Notes under the pieces: model-generated
Seen by the model: only the letters and a program-made list of their open reading frames with translations
Database searches by the model: none
Told to the model about the DNA's origin: nothing
Shown here: piece after piece, positions 8,340 through 18,807 of the stretch
Layout: each line of letters begins with the position of its first letter
How positions within the stretch are numbered: position 1 is the first letter of the stretch
Position numbers and translations under genes: made by a program
DNA from: DASQPR01 sp963797605
GTDB lineage: Bacteria > Actinomycetota > Actinomycetes > Mycobacteriales > Micromonosporaceae
Direction: 5' to 3'
NCBI GenBank assembly: GCA_963797605.1
Contig: CAWCPX010000017.1
Coordinates: forward strand, 124,001-188,000
DNA: 64,000 bases

Positions 8340-10786
8340 CTAGGCGCCGGAGGTGACCCGGTAGGCGTCGTAGACGCCGTCGACCTTGCGGACCGCGGCC
8401 AGCAGGTGCCGAGGTGCTTCGGGTCGGCCATCTCGAAGCTGAACCGGCTCACCGCCACCCGGTCACGGGTCGTGGTGACCGTCGCGGAGAGGATGTTGAC
8501 CTTCTCCTCGGACAGCACCCGGGTCACGTCGGCGAGCAGCTTGTGCCGGTCGAGCGCCTCCACCTGGATGGCGACCAGGAACGTCGACGCGCTCGTCGCC
8601 TTCCAGGTCACCTCGACCATCCGCTCGGGCTGCGCGCAGCAGGTCGGCGGCGTTGACGCAGTCGTCGCGGTGCACGCTCACCCCGCCGGAGCGGGTGACG
8701 AAGCCGAAGACCGTGTCGCCGGGCACCGGGGTGCAGCAGCGGGCCAGCTTGATCCAGACGTCGCTGACGCCGACGCACCACGACGCCGGGGTCGTAGGCG
8801 GCCCCGCGGGTCCGCGGCGGCCGGGTCGCGACCGCGGTCTCGGCGATGTCCTCGACGGCGCCCTCCTCGCCGCCGTAGGCCGCGACGAGCCGGGCGATGA
8901 CGGACTGCGCGGAGACCTGGCTCTCGCCGACCGCCGCGTAGAGCGCCGGCGACGTCGGCGAGGTGCAGGTCGCGGGCGATCGTCATCAGCGTGTCGCTGG
9001 TCAGCATGCGCTGCAAGCGGCAGGCCCTGCTTGCGCATCGGCCTTGACGATCGCGTCCTTGCCGGCCTCGATCGCCTCCTCGCGGCGCTCCTTGTTGAAG
9101 TACTGCCGGATCTTCGTGCGCGCCCGGGGCGACTTGACGAAGCCGAGCCAGTCCTGCGTCGGGCCGGCCGTCTCCGACTTCGACGTGAAGATCTCGATCA
9201 CGTCGCCGTTGGACAGCGTCGACTCCAGCGGCACCAGCTTGCCGTTGACCCGGGCGCCGATGCACTTGTGCCCGACCTCGGTGTGCACCGCGTAGGCGAA
9301 GTCGACCGGCGTCGAGCCGGTGGGCAGCGCGACCACGTCGCCCTTCGGCGTGAAGACGTAGACCTCCTGGCTGGACAGGTCGAACCGCAGCGCGTCGAGG
9401 AACTCGCTCGGGTCGGCCGCCTCCCGCTGCCAGTCGAGCAGCTGCCGCAGCCACGTCATCTCGTCGATGTGCGCCGGCGGCCCGACGATCGTGGCGCCCT
9501 TGGTCTCCTTGTACCGCCAGTGCGCGGCGATGCCGTACTCCGCGGTGCGGTGCATCGCGTACGTCCGGATCTGCATCTCCACCGGCTTGCCGGTCGGGCC
9601 GATCACGGTCGTGTGCAGCGACTGGTACATGTTGAACTTCGGCATCGCGATGTAGTCCTTGAACCGGCCCGGCACCGGCTGCCAGTTCGCGTGGATCACG
9701 CCGAGCGCCGCGTAGCAGTCGCGGACGGTGTCGACCAGGATGCGTACGCCGACCAGGTCGTAGATCTCGTCGAACTCGCGGCCCCGGCTGATCATCTTCT
9801 GGTAGATCGAGTACAGGTGCTTCGGCCGGCCGGTCACCTCCGCCTTGATCTTCGCGGCCTTCAGGTCGTTGGTGACCCGCTGGGTCACCTGGCGGAGCAG
9901 GCCGTCACGCTGCGGCGCGTGCTCGTCGATCAGCCGGTGGATCTCGTCGAACTGCTTCGGGAACAGCGTGTTGAACGCGAGGTCCTCGAGCTCCCACTTG
10001 ATCGTGTTCATGCCGAGCCGGTGCGCGAGCGGCGCCAGGATCTCCAGCGTCTCCTTCGCCTTCTGCTCCTGCTTCGGGCGCGGCAGGAAGGTCAGCGTGC
10101 GCATGTTGTGCAGCCGGTCGGCGAGCTTGATCACGAGCACGCGCGGGTCCTTGGCCATGGCGACGACCATCTTGCGGATCGTCTCGGCCTTCGCCGCGTC
10201 GCCGAGCTTGACCTTGTCGAGCTTGGTCACGCCGTCGACCAGCAGGGCGACCTCGCCGCCGAAGTCGGCGCGCATCGTGTCGAGCGAGTATTCGGTGTCC
10301 TCGATGGTGTCGTGCAGCAGCGCGGCGACCAGGGTCGTGGTGTCCATGCCGAGGCTGGCCAGGATCATCGCGACCGCGAGCGGGTGCGTGATGTACGGGT
10401 CGCCGGACTTGCGGTACTGGCCGGTGTGCCACTGCTCGGCCATGTCGTACGCCCGCTGCAGCAGCCGGGTGTCGGCCTTCGGGTGGGCCTGCCCGGTGGG
10501 CCGCGATCAGCGGCTCGAGCACCTCGCTGACCTGCGGCGACTGCCACGGCGCGTTGAACCGGGCCAGCCGGGCCCGCACCCGGCGCCCGGTGGGCACGCC
10601 GGGCAGCACCGACGACTGGGAGCCGGTGGTGTCATCGGTGCCGGTCGACAGCGTGACTCGGACGACGGACGACGGTCCGGCGCCCGGAGGCACCGCGGTC
10701 GCGTCGTCGGGATGATCGACGGACGTGACGCCCGCTCGGTCGCCGGATAGGTCGGCGTCTCGCTGACGTAGGACGCCGGCCGTCAC
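8340..10786 (-). CDS. relA: Bifunctional (p)ppGpp synthetase/hydrolase, frameshifted at both ends
   Basis: The Rel enzyme of the stringent response, making and degrading (p)ppGpp in the cytoplasm. The central block is intact: HD hydrolase domain (ALLHDTIEDTEYSLDTM; VLVIKLADRLHNMRTL), synthetase domain (DLVGVRILVDTVRDCYAALG; FNMYQSLHTTVIGPTGKPVE) and TGS domain (VYVFTPKGDVVALPTGSTPV). The N-terminal roughly 100 residues (FNAPWQSPQVSEVLEPLIAA) and the helical/zinc-finger/ACT C-terminus (TWKATSASTFLVAIQVEALD to YRVTSGA) lie in other frames, with indels near 10500, 9030, 8960, 8785, 8640 and 8410. GTG 10786 is the likely start; a second GTG could be used. About 815 codons, normal for the family. 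Convergent with the cyclophilins; apt lies upstream on the same strand. Confidence 0.92.
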
Positions 10787-11164
10787 GTCGTGCCGCTCGC
10801 CGCGGCCGTTCGGCGCGGACCCGTTCACGGTGCAGGCGGCGTCGACCGGGACCGGCCGATACTGCGCCAGCACCGGTCGGCGTGCGGCGGCATCAGCTGC
10901 GCATCCGCCGGGCCGGCGTGCCGCGTCCGTCGCCCGCGCGGCTTGACCTGCGACTCGTGGCCGCGCTCGGATCACCGATCGGCGTGATCGGTTCCTCGTT
11001 CACCGAAGAGAATTCTCCGGAGCGATGTCGCTGGCCAACTACGACTCCCTCGTATGCTCGTGCCCCACGGGAACGGTGAAGGGATGGACATCGTATATGC
11101 GGCGGGACTACATCGACCCTACCCGCAACTGCCATCATCTCCGCGTCAGAGCCAGCCGGGGCGG
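10787..11164. other. Intergenic gap between relA and apt
   Basis: 378 bases between the relA start and the corrected apt stop. Open frames here have no recognisable product. A minus-strand CATACGAG-like -10 could serve relA, but I see no matching -35. Otherwise nothing distinct is visible. Confidence 0.5.
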
Positions 11165-11735
11165 TCAGACCGTCAGCAGAGCATGCACCGTTCGGTCGTG
11201 CTAAACGCTCGCGACCGCCAGGAAATGCCAGCTCCAGCACAACGCATAGACCGGCGACTCGGCCACCGGCCCGCTCGACGAGGCCGAGCGTGGCCTCCGC
11301 GGTGCCGCCGGTCGCGAGCACGTCGTCGACCACCAGCACCCGCTGACCCGCGGCGAACGCGTCGGTGTGCACCTCGAGCGTCGCCTCGCCGTATTCCAGG
11401 GCGTACGAGGCCGAATGTACGGTTCGGGGCAGTTTGCCGGCCTTGCGCACCGGCACGACGCCCAGACCCGTCGCGTACGCGACCGCCGCCGCGATCACGA
11501 ACCCGCGCGCCTCGATGCCGACCACCACGTCGAACGTCGGCTCGCCGCTCGCGTCACGGTAGTGCGCGACGATCGCGTCGATCATCTCGTGGAACGCCGG
11601 CCCGTCGGCGAACAGCGGGCTCAGGTCCTTGAAGAGGATGCCCGGCTGGGGGAAGTCCGGCACGTCCGCCACGTGTGCCGCGACCAGTTTCGCGGTCGCC
11701 TCGTCGGAGTGCGTACCACCCGCAGAACCTGACAT
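11165..11735 (-). CDS. apt: Adenine phosphoribosyltransferase, one frameshift near the end
   Basis: Salvages adenine to AMP with PRPP in the cytoplasm. Domain markers: VADVPDFPQPGILFKDLSPL near residue 20, VVVGIEARGFVIAAAVAY, and the PRPP loop VLVVDDVLATGGTAEATLG near 125. The frame then continues past the normal length as unrelated sequence; shifting by one base after RERLARPN gives VHALLTV and a TGA at 11165-11167, which is the normal C-terminus and about 190 residues. ATG start at 11735. It sits between secF and relA in the same order as in mycobacteria. Confidence 0.9.
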
Positions 11736-11826
11736 TGATCCTCCATCGCTGTTCGTGTGCTACCCACATGCGAAAACGTCCGCCAGTGCCGGGACGCCGA
11801 CGCTGGCGGACGTTTGATCACGTTGA

Positions 11827-13056
11827 CTACCGACGCTTCGCGCCGCCACCGGGACGGTTCGCGGACGGACGCGCGCCCGACCGCTTGCCGCTGTTCGTCG
11901 AACCACTGCGGGCCGCCGGCTTCGCACCGACCCGCGGCGTGACCGCGCCGGCGAACGCCTCGTCGTCGATCGACGGGACCGGACTTCGCTCTCGGTCGCC
12001 GGACGGACACGCTGATCCCTCGGGGCCGGACGCGCCGCGCTGTCGCCACCCTCGGTCGCGGCCCGCGAGCGGCGCGACAGGATCCGGGCGGCGTGGTTCT
12101 TGTAACGCGGGTCGAGCATCTTGAGGTCGACCAGCCACGGCGTCGCGAGGAACAGCGACGAGTACGCACCGGTGAGCATGCCGACGAACAGCACCAGGGC
12201 CAGGTCTTCCAGCGTGCCGACACCGAGGATGCCGGCGCCGACGAACAGCAGGCCGGCGACCGGCAGCAGACCGATGATCGAGGTGTTGATCGAGCGCATG
12301 AGCGTCTGGTTGACGGCGATTGTTGGCCGCCTCGGCGTAGGTGTAGCGGGACGCGGCCAGGATGCCTCGGCTGTTCTCGTCGACCTTGTCGAACACCACC
12401 ACCGTGTCGTACAGCGAGAAACCGAGGATCGTCAGCAAGCCGACGACCGTCGACGGGGTGACCTCGAACCCGACGAGCGAGTAGACGCCGGCGGTCAGGA
12501 TCAGGTCGTGGATCAGGGCCGCGAGCGCGGCCGCGGCCATGCGCCAGTCTCGGAACCGGATCGCGATGAACGCGCTCACCGCGATGAGGAACACGATCAG
12601 CGCCTCGATCGCCTGCCGTGACACCGAGCCGCCCCAGCTGTCACTGACGAACGTGAAGCTGACCTTGTCGACGGTGGTGTCGGCCGCCTTCGCGACCGCG
12701 GTCATGACGGCGTTCTGCGTGTCCGAGTCGAGCCGCTTGGTCTCGATGATGTAGGTGCTCGACGTCGAGCTGCCCGCCGTCTGCCCCTGCGCCACCTCGA
12801 CGCCCTGGTCGCTGACGGCCTTCTCGATCTGCGACAGGGACGTGCCCGCCTTGATCGGGACGCTTGAACTGGTCGCCGCCCTTGAAGTCGATGCCGTAGC
12901 TGAAGCCGCGGAAGATGATGCTCGCCGAGGCAGATCAGCGATGATGATCGCCGACGCCGTGTACCACCGCTTGCGCGAGCCGATGAAGTTGATGTTCGAA
13001 TCGCCGCGGTACAGCCGACGGAACAAACTCCCGCGAGACGCCGTGGACTCAGCCAT
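11827..13056 (-). CDS. secF: Protein translocase subunit SecF, frameshifted
   Basis: RND-family partner of SecD that uses the proton gradient to help pull proteins through SecYEG. Start ATG at 13056 (MAESTASRGSLFRRLYRGDS). The signature region IIFRGFSYGIDFKGGDQFK lies in a second frame between about 12935 and 12866. The membrane half is clear: IEALIVFLIAVSAFIAIRF, LIHDLILTAGVYSLVGFEVT, LGFSLYDTVVVFDKVDENSR. Another indel near 12320 shifts into NQTLMRSINTSIIGLLPVAG and on to LVDLKMLDPRYKNHAARIL. A further shift gives the basic tail ending GGGAKRR at 11827. Only one base separates its ATG from the secD stop, so the pair is translationally coupled. Confidence 0.92.
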   Translation of the reverse strand: MAESTASRGSLFRRLYRGDSNINFIGSRKRWYTASAIIIADLPRRASSSAASATASTSRAATSSSVPIKAGTSLSQIEKAVSDQGVEVAQGQTAGSSTSSTYIIETKRLDSDTQNAVMTAVAKAADTTVDKVSFTFVSDSWGGSVSRQAIEALIVFLIAVSAFIAIRFRDWRMAAAALAALIHDLILTAGVYSLVGFEVTPSTVVGLLTILGFSLYDTVVVFDKVDENSRGILAASRYTYAEAANNRRQPDAHALDQHLDHRSAAGRRPAVRRRRHPRCRHAGRPGPGAVRRHAHRCVLVAVPRDAVAGRPQDARPALQEPRRPDPVAPLAGRDRGWRQRGASGPEGSACPSGDRERSPVPSIDDEAFAGAVTPRVGAKPAARSGSTNSGKRSGARPSANRPGGGAKRR

Positions 13057-13057
13057 C

Positions 13058-14961
13058 TCAGGACTCCTTCGTGCGCAAGGCGCCGGGCCGGGTCGGCGCG
13101 GCGGAGTCGGTCGACCGGGAACGCCGCAGCTCACCGAGGCCGGAGAAACGCGGCGAGGTGAACGTCTTCGAGCCGGACAGCACCGCTACCAGTGGGTGGG
13201 TGAACAGGAACACGACGATCAGGTCGATGATCGTTGACAGGCCCAGGGTGAACGCGAAGCTCGAGACCGGACCGGTCGCGATCCAGACCAGCACGACGGC
13301 CGCGATGAGCGAGACCGCGTCGGCGGACAGGATCGTGCGCCGCGATCGCGACCAGGCCTCGGGACCGCGCTGCGCGGCGATCTTGCCCTCCCGGACCTCG
13401 TCTTTCAGTCGTTCGAAGAAGACCACGAACGAGTCGGCGGTGACACCGATGGCCACGATGAAACCGGCGATGCCGGCGAGGCTCAGCGTGAAGCCCAACT
13501 GGCTGCGGCCGAGCAGCACGATCGCCGCGTAGATCAGCGATGCCGATGCCGCGAGGCTGGCGACCACGACCAGACCGAGCGCTCGGTAGTAGAACAGGCA
13601 GTAGACGACGACGAGCGCGAGGCCGATGCCGCCGGCGAGCAGGCCCGCCTTCAGCTGTGCGATGCCGAGCGTGGCCGAGACGTTCTGGATGTCCTGCGGG
13701 ATGAACGACACCGGCAGCGCACCGAACTTCAGCTGGGTGGCGAGCAGCTTCGCGGAGTCCTGCGTGAAGCCGCCGCTGATGATGGCCGGACCGACGATCG
13801 CCGACTTGATCGCGGGCGCGGTGACGACCTCGTTGTCGAGCACGATCGCGACGGCGAGGCTGCCCGCGCTGCCGGCGGTCACCGACTGGTTGTAGACGTC
13901 CTTCGTGAGGTTGGCCCAGGCGGCCTGGCCCGCGCCCTTGAAGTTCAGGGTGACGTACCAGCCCCTGGTAGTTCTGCAGGTCGTAGGCGAACGAGGCGCT
14001 GGCGATGTCCTCGCCGTGCACCTTCGCGCCGTCGAGCAGGTATTTCGACATCGAGCCGCTCGTCGCGTCACAGGAGACGACCTGCGACTTGAGCGCAGCG
14101 TCGGTGGTGAGCACGCCGGCGACCCGGTCGTTGAGCTGCTTGCACGTGATGGTCGGCACGTAGAACTGCATCGTGGGCGGCAGCGCGGCCACGTCGGCGG
14201 CGCTCAGCTTGGCGAACGGCGCTAGCTGGGCCAGCTGCGCGGCCGGGATCTGCGTCGGGTCACCGGCGGCCGTCGCGATCGACGTGCCGAGGTCGTAGAC
14301 CGTCGTGCCGAGCTTCTTCTTCACGTCGGCCAGCGGCGTGATGCCGGAGCCGGTCGCGGCCACGTTCGGCGCCGCGCTCTCGCTCGGCGGCGTGCTGGGC
14401 GTGGCACTCGGTGGCGTCGACGGCGACGAACTCGCGCTCGGCTTCACGACTCTTGGAGGGCGCGACCACCGGGGCCTTGGACGGCGAGCCGCTCGGCTTC
14501 GGAGTCGAGCTGGCGCTGGGCGACCCGCTCGCGCTCGGCGACGCGCTCGGGACGGGCGTCGCGGCGGCCGGATTGTCGGCCACCGCGCTGATCACCTGAC
14601 GGAACTCCATCTTCGCCTGCGCGGCCAGCTGCTGCAGCTTCTTCGGGTCGGCGCCCTTACCGGCGACGTTGACCACGATGTTCTGCCCCTGCACGACCAC
14701 CTCGGCCTCAGCGACACCGACCGAGTCGACGCGCTGATTGATGATGTCGCGGGCCACGGCGAGATTGTCCGCCGTCGGCTGCTTGCCGCCGGCGATCGTG
14801 ACCGCCGACATCGTCAGGCTAGTGCCGCCCTGAAGATCCAGGCCAAGCTTGGGAGCTGCGCTTTTTCCGAGGAAAAAGACCGACGCGTAAAGCACGACGA
14901 GAAGCGTGCCCAGCGCGATGAAATACGGGCCTGGCTTGAACTGCCCGGAGGGTGCGGCCAC
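13058..14961 (-). CDS. secD: Protein translocase subunit SecD, frameshifted
   Basis: Large RND-type partner of SecF. GTG start at 14961 followed by the first membrane helix (YFIALGTLLVVLYASVFFLG) and the SecD motif GLDLQGGTSLTMSAV. A long Ser/Pro/Ala-rich low-complexity insert (PSASPSASGSPSASSTPKPS) interrupts the periplasmic-side domain; such inserts occur in actinobacterial SecD. Frames change near 14447 and 13965, after which VTAPAIKSAIVGPAIISGGF and the membrane region (FTLSLAGIAGFIVAIGVTAD, SFVVFFERLKDEVREGKI) are intact to 13058. About 634 codons. Part of the yajC-secD-secF group. Confidence 0.92.
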
Positions 14962-15026
14962 GGTGTGTTCCGTCTCCTGTAGGTCGATGGGGGGAAGAAA
15001 GCATCAGGTCGGCGGATGCCGACGCG

Positions 15027-15461
15027 TCAGTCTCGCTTCTCCACGATCGAGTGTGCGGTTGCCTCGAGGTCGGTGCTGTCGGTCGCGTCGTCGCTGGCCG
15101 CGTCTTCGTCCACCGAGTCTTCGTCGATTTCGTCTTCGTCGGTTTCGTCGTCATCGACCTCGTCGACCGGCGTGATCACCCGTGCGATCGCGGCGCGGTC
15201 ATAACGGGAATGCACGCCCTCGGCGATTTCCAACGTGACCGAGTCATCATCCATGTCGACGACCGTGCCGTATAGCCCGCCGATCGTGACGATCTCGGTG
15301 CCGATCGCCAATGTCTCCCGCATCTGCTTCGCGTCGGTCGCCGCTTGCTGCTGGCGACGCTTCATCGGACGCAGAAGCAGGAAGTAGAACGCGCCGAACA
15401 CAACGACCAACAGCAAGATCGAGGACAGGCCTGACCCACTCGATCCACTCGCCAAATACAC
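15027..15461 (-). CDS. yajC: Sec translocase accessory subunit YajC
   Basis: 144 residues with one N-terminal membrane helix (SILLLVVVFGAFYFLLLRP, residues 14-32), then the conserved MKRRQQQAATDAKQMRETL and TIGGLYGTVVDMDDDSVTLE segments. The C-terminal 45 residues are a highly acidic Asp/Glu-rich tail (DEVDDDETDEDEIDEDSVDE), longer than in E. coli YajC and common in actinobacteria. It associates with SecDF. Intact, 65 bases upstream of secD. Confidence 0.93.
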   Translation of the reverse strand: MYLASGSSGSGLSSILLLVVVFGAFYFLLLRPMKRRQQQAATDAKQMRETLAIGTEIVTIGGLYGTVVDMDDDSVTLEIAEGVHSRYDRAAIARVITPVDEVDDDETDEDEIDEDSVDEDAASDDATDSTDLEATAHSIVEKRD

Positions 15462-15685
15462 GTTTTAGCCTTCCGAATGGACCCGCAGATGCCGTAAAGG
15501 GGCGTCGTGCGAGCCGGTTCCACGTCCAGTCCGGACCGCGGCGAGTCTAGTCGGTCCAACTGAGGACGCCGAATGCGGTGCAGATCACGTTCGCATTACG
15601 AGATCGCGCATCGGAGGCGTTTCACAGTGCAAACCACCCAGAGCTATGCAGAGGGTACGGCAGGCGATGCCACCTACCGCAACCC

Positions 15686-16825
15686 TCACCGCTGCGAATC
15701 GAACAGGTCGGGCGCCGGAGGGGCGCCACTGCCAAAAGTAGCATTTGGCGGCGTAAGACCGAGATGTCGCCAAGCGGCCGCTGTCGCCACCCGGCCCCGT
15801 GGCGTGCGGGCGAGCAGCCCGGCCCGCACCAGGAACGGCTCGCACACCTCTTCCACCGTGTCCGGCTGCTCCCCCACCGCGACCGCCAGCGTGGACACGC
15901 CGACCGGCCCGCCACCGAACGATTGGACGAGCGCGCGGAGCACGGCCTTGTCGAGCCGGTCGAGCCCGATCTCGTCGACGTCGTAGACCGCCAGCGCGGC
16001 CCGGGCTATGTCACGGGTCACCACGCCGTCGGCGCGGACCTCGGCGTAGTCGCGGACGCGCCGCAGCAAACGGTTGGCGATGCGGGGGGTGCCCCGGGAA
16101 CGTCCGGCGATCTCGGCGGCGCCGTCGGCGGTGACCTCGACCCCGAGGATGCTCGCCGAGCGGTGCAGCAGCTCCTCGAGTTCGACGGCGGCGTAGAAGT
16201 CGAGGTGGCCGGTGAAACCGAACCGGTCGCGCATCGGGCCGGTGAGCAGGCCGGCGCGGGTGGTGGCGCCGACGAGGGTGAACGGCTCCACGTCGAGCGG
16301 GATCGCGGTCGCACCCGGGCCCTTGCCGACGATCACGTCGACCCGGAAGTCTTCCATCGCGCTGTAGAGCAGTTCCTCGGCCGGTTTCGCGATGCGGTGG
16401 ATCTCGTCGATGAACAGCACGTCGCCCTGGGACAGGCTGGTCAGCACGGCGGCCAGGTCACCGGATCGCTCGATCGCCGGGCCGCTGGTGATCCGCAGCC
16501 CGGTGCCGAGTTCGGCCGCGACGATCATGGCGAGCGTGGTCTTGCCGAGCCCCGGCGAGCCGGAGAGCAGGATGTGATCGGGCGGGCTGCCGCGCCGCAT
16601 CGCGCTTTTCAGGAGCAGATCCAGCTGTTCGCGTACGCGATGCTGCGCCACGAACTCGGCGAGCCGCTTCGGCCGGACGCTCGCCTCGGCATCGACCTCG
16701 GCGTCGTGGGCGAGCGCGGACACGAGGTCGTCGTGACCGGTGGCTTCGAAGCCGGAGAGCCCGCTGCGCAGGAAACTCGGCCTGGAGCCGCCGTTACTCG
16801 ACCCGGCGTCGTCGAGCGCGGTCAT
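15686..16825 (-). CDS. ruvB: Holliday junction branch-migration helicase RuvB
   Basis: AAA+ motor of the RuvAB complex, driving branch migration at Holliday junctions. About 379 residues with Walker A SGSPGLGKTTLAMIVAAELG near residue 90, Walker B DVLFIDEIHRI, sensor 1 LVGATTRAGLLTGPMRDRFG, and the winged-helix C-terminus (EPFLVRAGLLARTPRGRVAT). ATG at 16825 overlaps the ruvA TGA as ATGA. An upstream in-frame extension belongs to ruvA sequence and is not used. The first 40 residues before RPKRLAEFV are longer than in E. coli. Confidence 0.95.
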   Translation of the reverse strand: MTALDDAGSSNGGSRPSFLRSGLSGFEATGHDDLVSALAHDAEVDAEASVRPKRLAEFVAQHRVREQLDLLLKSAMRRGSPPDHILLSGSPGLGKTTLAMIVAAELGTGLRITSGPAIERSGDLAAVLTSLSQGDVLFIDEIHRIAKPAEELLYSAMEDFRVDVIVGKGPGATAIPLDVEPFTLVGATTRAGLLTGPMRDRFGFTGHLDFYAAVELEELLHRSASILGVEVTADGAAEIAGRSRGTPRIANRLLRRVRDYAEVRADGVVTRDIARAALAVYDVDEIGLDRLDKAVLRALVQSFGGGPVGVSTLAVAVGEQPDTVEEVCEPFLVRAGLLARTPRGRVATAAAWRHLGLTPPNATFGSGAPPAPDLFDSQR

Positions 16826-17442
16826 CGGGCCGAACCCAGCAACCGGATGGCCTGCTTCAACAGCACCTGCACCGGGGGAACCGCACCGCCACCGGCGACG
16901 ATCGTGTCGACCTCGGCGGTCAGCGAGACGACCGCGGCATCGGCCTGGGACGCGGTCCACCCGAGGCCGACGACGGCCTGCCGGATCTGGTCGGGCCAGC
17001 TGGGCCGGATGCTGCGCGGTGCGTCCGAGGCACCGAGCGGCACCGGCCCGACCTTGTCGCGCAACTCGAGAATCATCCGTTCGGCGCCCTTCTTGCCGAT
17101 GCCGGGCACCTGCACGAGGACGGCGGAGTCGGCATTGGCGAGCGCCTTGCGGACGACATCGGGGCTGTGTACGGCGAGGACCGCCTGTGCCAGCCGCGGG
17201 CCGACGCCGCTGGACGTCTGCAGCAGCTCGAACAGGTGCTTCTCGTCATCGTCGGCGAAACCGTAGAGCGTCAGCGAATCCTCGCGCACGATCAGGCTCG
17301 TCGCGAGCCGGGTGGTCGCGCCGACGCGCAGGCCGGCGAGGGTGCCGGGGGCGCAGTGCACCGAGAGGCCGACACCACCAACCTCGATCACGGCGGTGTC
17401 ACCGGCAACGGCGGCCACCACTCCGGCAACGCTAGCGATCAC
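16822..17442 (-). CDS. ruvA: Holliday junction DNA-binding protein RuvA
   Basis: 206-residue tetramerising subunit that binds the four-way junction and loads RuvB. Domain I OB-fold: AVIEVGGVGLSVHCAPGTLA. Domain II helix-hairpin-helix motifs: LLQTSSGVGPRLAQAVLAVH and VQVPGIGKKGAERMILELRD. C-terminal domain III: QIRQAVVGLGWTASQADAAV. GTG at 17442 lies inside the 3' end of ruvC (11-base overlap), indicating coupled translation of ruvC-ruvA-ruvB. Confidence 0.95.
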   Translation of the reverse strand: MIASVAGVVAAVAGDTAVIEVGGVGLSVHCAPGTLAGLRVGATTRLATSLIVREDSLTLYGFADDDEKHLFELLQTSSGVGPRLAQAVLAVHSPDVVRKALANADSAVLVQVPGIGKKGAERMILELRDKVGPVPLGASDAPRSIRPSWPDQIRQAVVGLGWTASQADAAVVSLTAEVDTIVAGGGAVPPVQVLLKQAIRLLGSAR

Positions 17443-17992
17443 GACGTGCCTCCGTCTTCGCAGTAACATGCGGCTTTCGCTCGGGCGCCGCCGCCGCGGC
17501 AGCGGCGATCTTCGCACGGGTGCCGCCGCGCCACACGTGGCAGATCGCGAGCGCCAACGCGTCGGCGGCATCGGCCGGCCGGGGTGGCGCGTCGAGCCGC
17601 AGCAGCCGAGTGACCATGGCGGTGACCTGTGCCTTATCCGCCTGACCGGACCCGGTGACGGCGGCCTTCACCTCACTCGGGGTGTAGAGCTGCACCGGCA
17701 CGCCCGCTTTCGCGGCCGCCAGTATGGCGACGGCGCCCGCCTGCGCGGTGCCCATGACGGTGCGGACGTTGTGCTGGCTGAAGACGCGCTCCACGGCCAC
17801 GCCATCTGGCCGGTGCGCGGCGATCAGGTCGGTCAGGTGGCCGTCGAGGTGGAGCAGCCGCTGCGACAACTCCGCATCGGGCTCGGAGTGCACGACCCAG
17901 TAACCGATGAGCGTGCACGGCCGGCCCGGGACGCCCTCGACGACGCCGACACCGCAACGCGTCAGGCCGGGGTCGACACCAAGCACCCGCAC
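17432..17992 (-). CDS. ruvC: Crossover junction endodeoxyribonuclease RuvC
   Basis: Holliday-junction resolvase of the RNase H fold, about 186 residues. Catalytic acids are in VLGVDPGLTRCGVG (Asp near residue 6), VAVERVFSQHNVRTVMG (Glu near 68), and PADAADALALAICHVW (Asp pair near 145). GTG at 17992 (VRVLGVDPG) is chosen because the family starts directly at this strand; an upstream in-frame start would add a basic extension. The last 20 residues are Ala/Lys-rich and not conserved. First gene of the ruvCAB operon. Confidence 0.94.
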   Translation of the reverse strand: MRVLGVDPGLTRCGVGVVEGVPGRPCTLIGYWVVHSEPDAELSQRLLHLDGHLTDLIAAHRPDGVAVERVFSQHNVRTVMGTAQAGAVAILAAAKAGVPVQLYTPSEVKAAVTGSGQADKAQVTAMVTRLLRLDAPPRPADAADALALAICHVWRGGTRAKIAAAAAAAPERKPHVTAKTEARRDR

Positions 17993-18103
17993 GTCGCCCG
18001 CCACCCTTCGCCGTACGTGTGTTCGACACCCTACCGGCAACCTACCTCACCGGCATCATCAGACACGCGACGGGAGATGTCTACGTGCCCGGCGAAAGGT
18101 GGT

Positions 18104-18787
18104 CTAAGCCTGCATGCCCGGGAAGAGGGTGTTGACGATCTGCTCCGGCAGCTTGGTGAGGTCGACGCCGGGCTGCCAGTTGAGCACCGACTGCGACACC
18201 ATCGGACCGACCATGATGGCGCACATCATGTCGATGTCGAGATCGGACCGCAGCTCGCCGGAGTCGACGCCGCGCCGCAGCACCGATCGCATCAGCTCAC
18301 GCCGTGGCTCGGTGAGCGTGTGGTAACGGCGAGCCAGCTCTTCGTTGCGGGCCAGTTCGGGGATCAGGCACGGGATGATGCGCCCGGCCCGGGAGGCACG
18401 CGCAGCACCGATGGACCGCAACAGTTTAAGCAGGTCATCGCGCACGGAGACGCCGTCGAGCTCGGGCAGCGGGCCCTTGAGCGCGGCGACGGCGTCGGCG
18501 AGCAGCGTCTCCTTGTTGGGCCAGCGCCGGTAGATCGTGGCCTTGCCGACGCCGGCGCGGGTCGCGATCGATTCGATCGACATCGCTTCGAGCGTGGTGC
18601 CCTCGGCGAGCAGATCGAGGGCGGCCTCGACGATCGCCTCGTCGGCACGGATGCTGCGGGGGCGACCCGGTGCGCGCCGATCGGCGTCGGCCGGGTCCAG
18701 GGATGTGGCACAGGCGGGCCCGCCCGCGCCGACGGTCTTGCCGTCGATCGCGTGCGTGCCCGCCGGTGTGATTGCCGTTGTCATCAC
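18104..18787 (-). CDS. TetR/AcrR-family transcriptional regulator
   Basis: 227 residues. The N-terminal helix-turn-helix (residues 48-94: EAIVEAALDLLAEGTTLEAM, ATRAGVGKATIYRRWPNKET) is typical of TetR regulators, and the C-terminal ligand-binding half carries the AcrR-like RAGRIIPCLIPELARNEELA segment. Its ATG lies 20 bases after the MFS exporter stop on the same strand, so it is probably co-transcribed with and represses that exporter. A candidate operator is annotated at 20600-20617. Confidence 0.88.
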   Translation of the reverse strand: MMTTAITPAGTHAIDGKTVGAGGPACATSLDPADADRRAPGRPRSIRADEAIVEAALDLLAEGTTLEAMSIESIATRAGVGKATIYRRWPNKETLLADAVAALKGPLPELDGVSVRDDLLKLLRSIGAARASRAGRIIPCLIPELARNEELARRYHTLTEPRRELMRSVLRRGVDSGELRSDLDIDMMCAIMVGPMVSQSVLNWQPGVDLTKLPEQIVNTLFPGMQA

Positions 18788-18807
18788 TTCTTATTCTGCC
18801 GTTTACA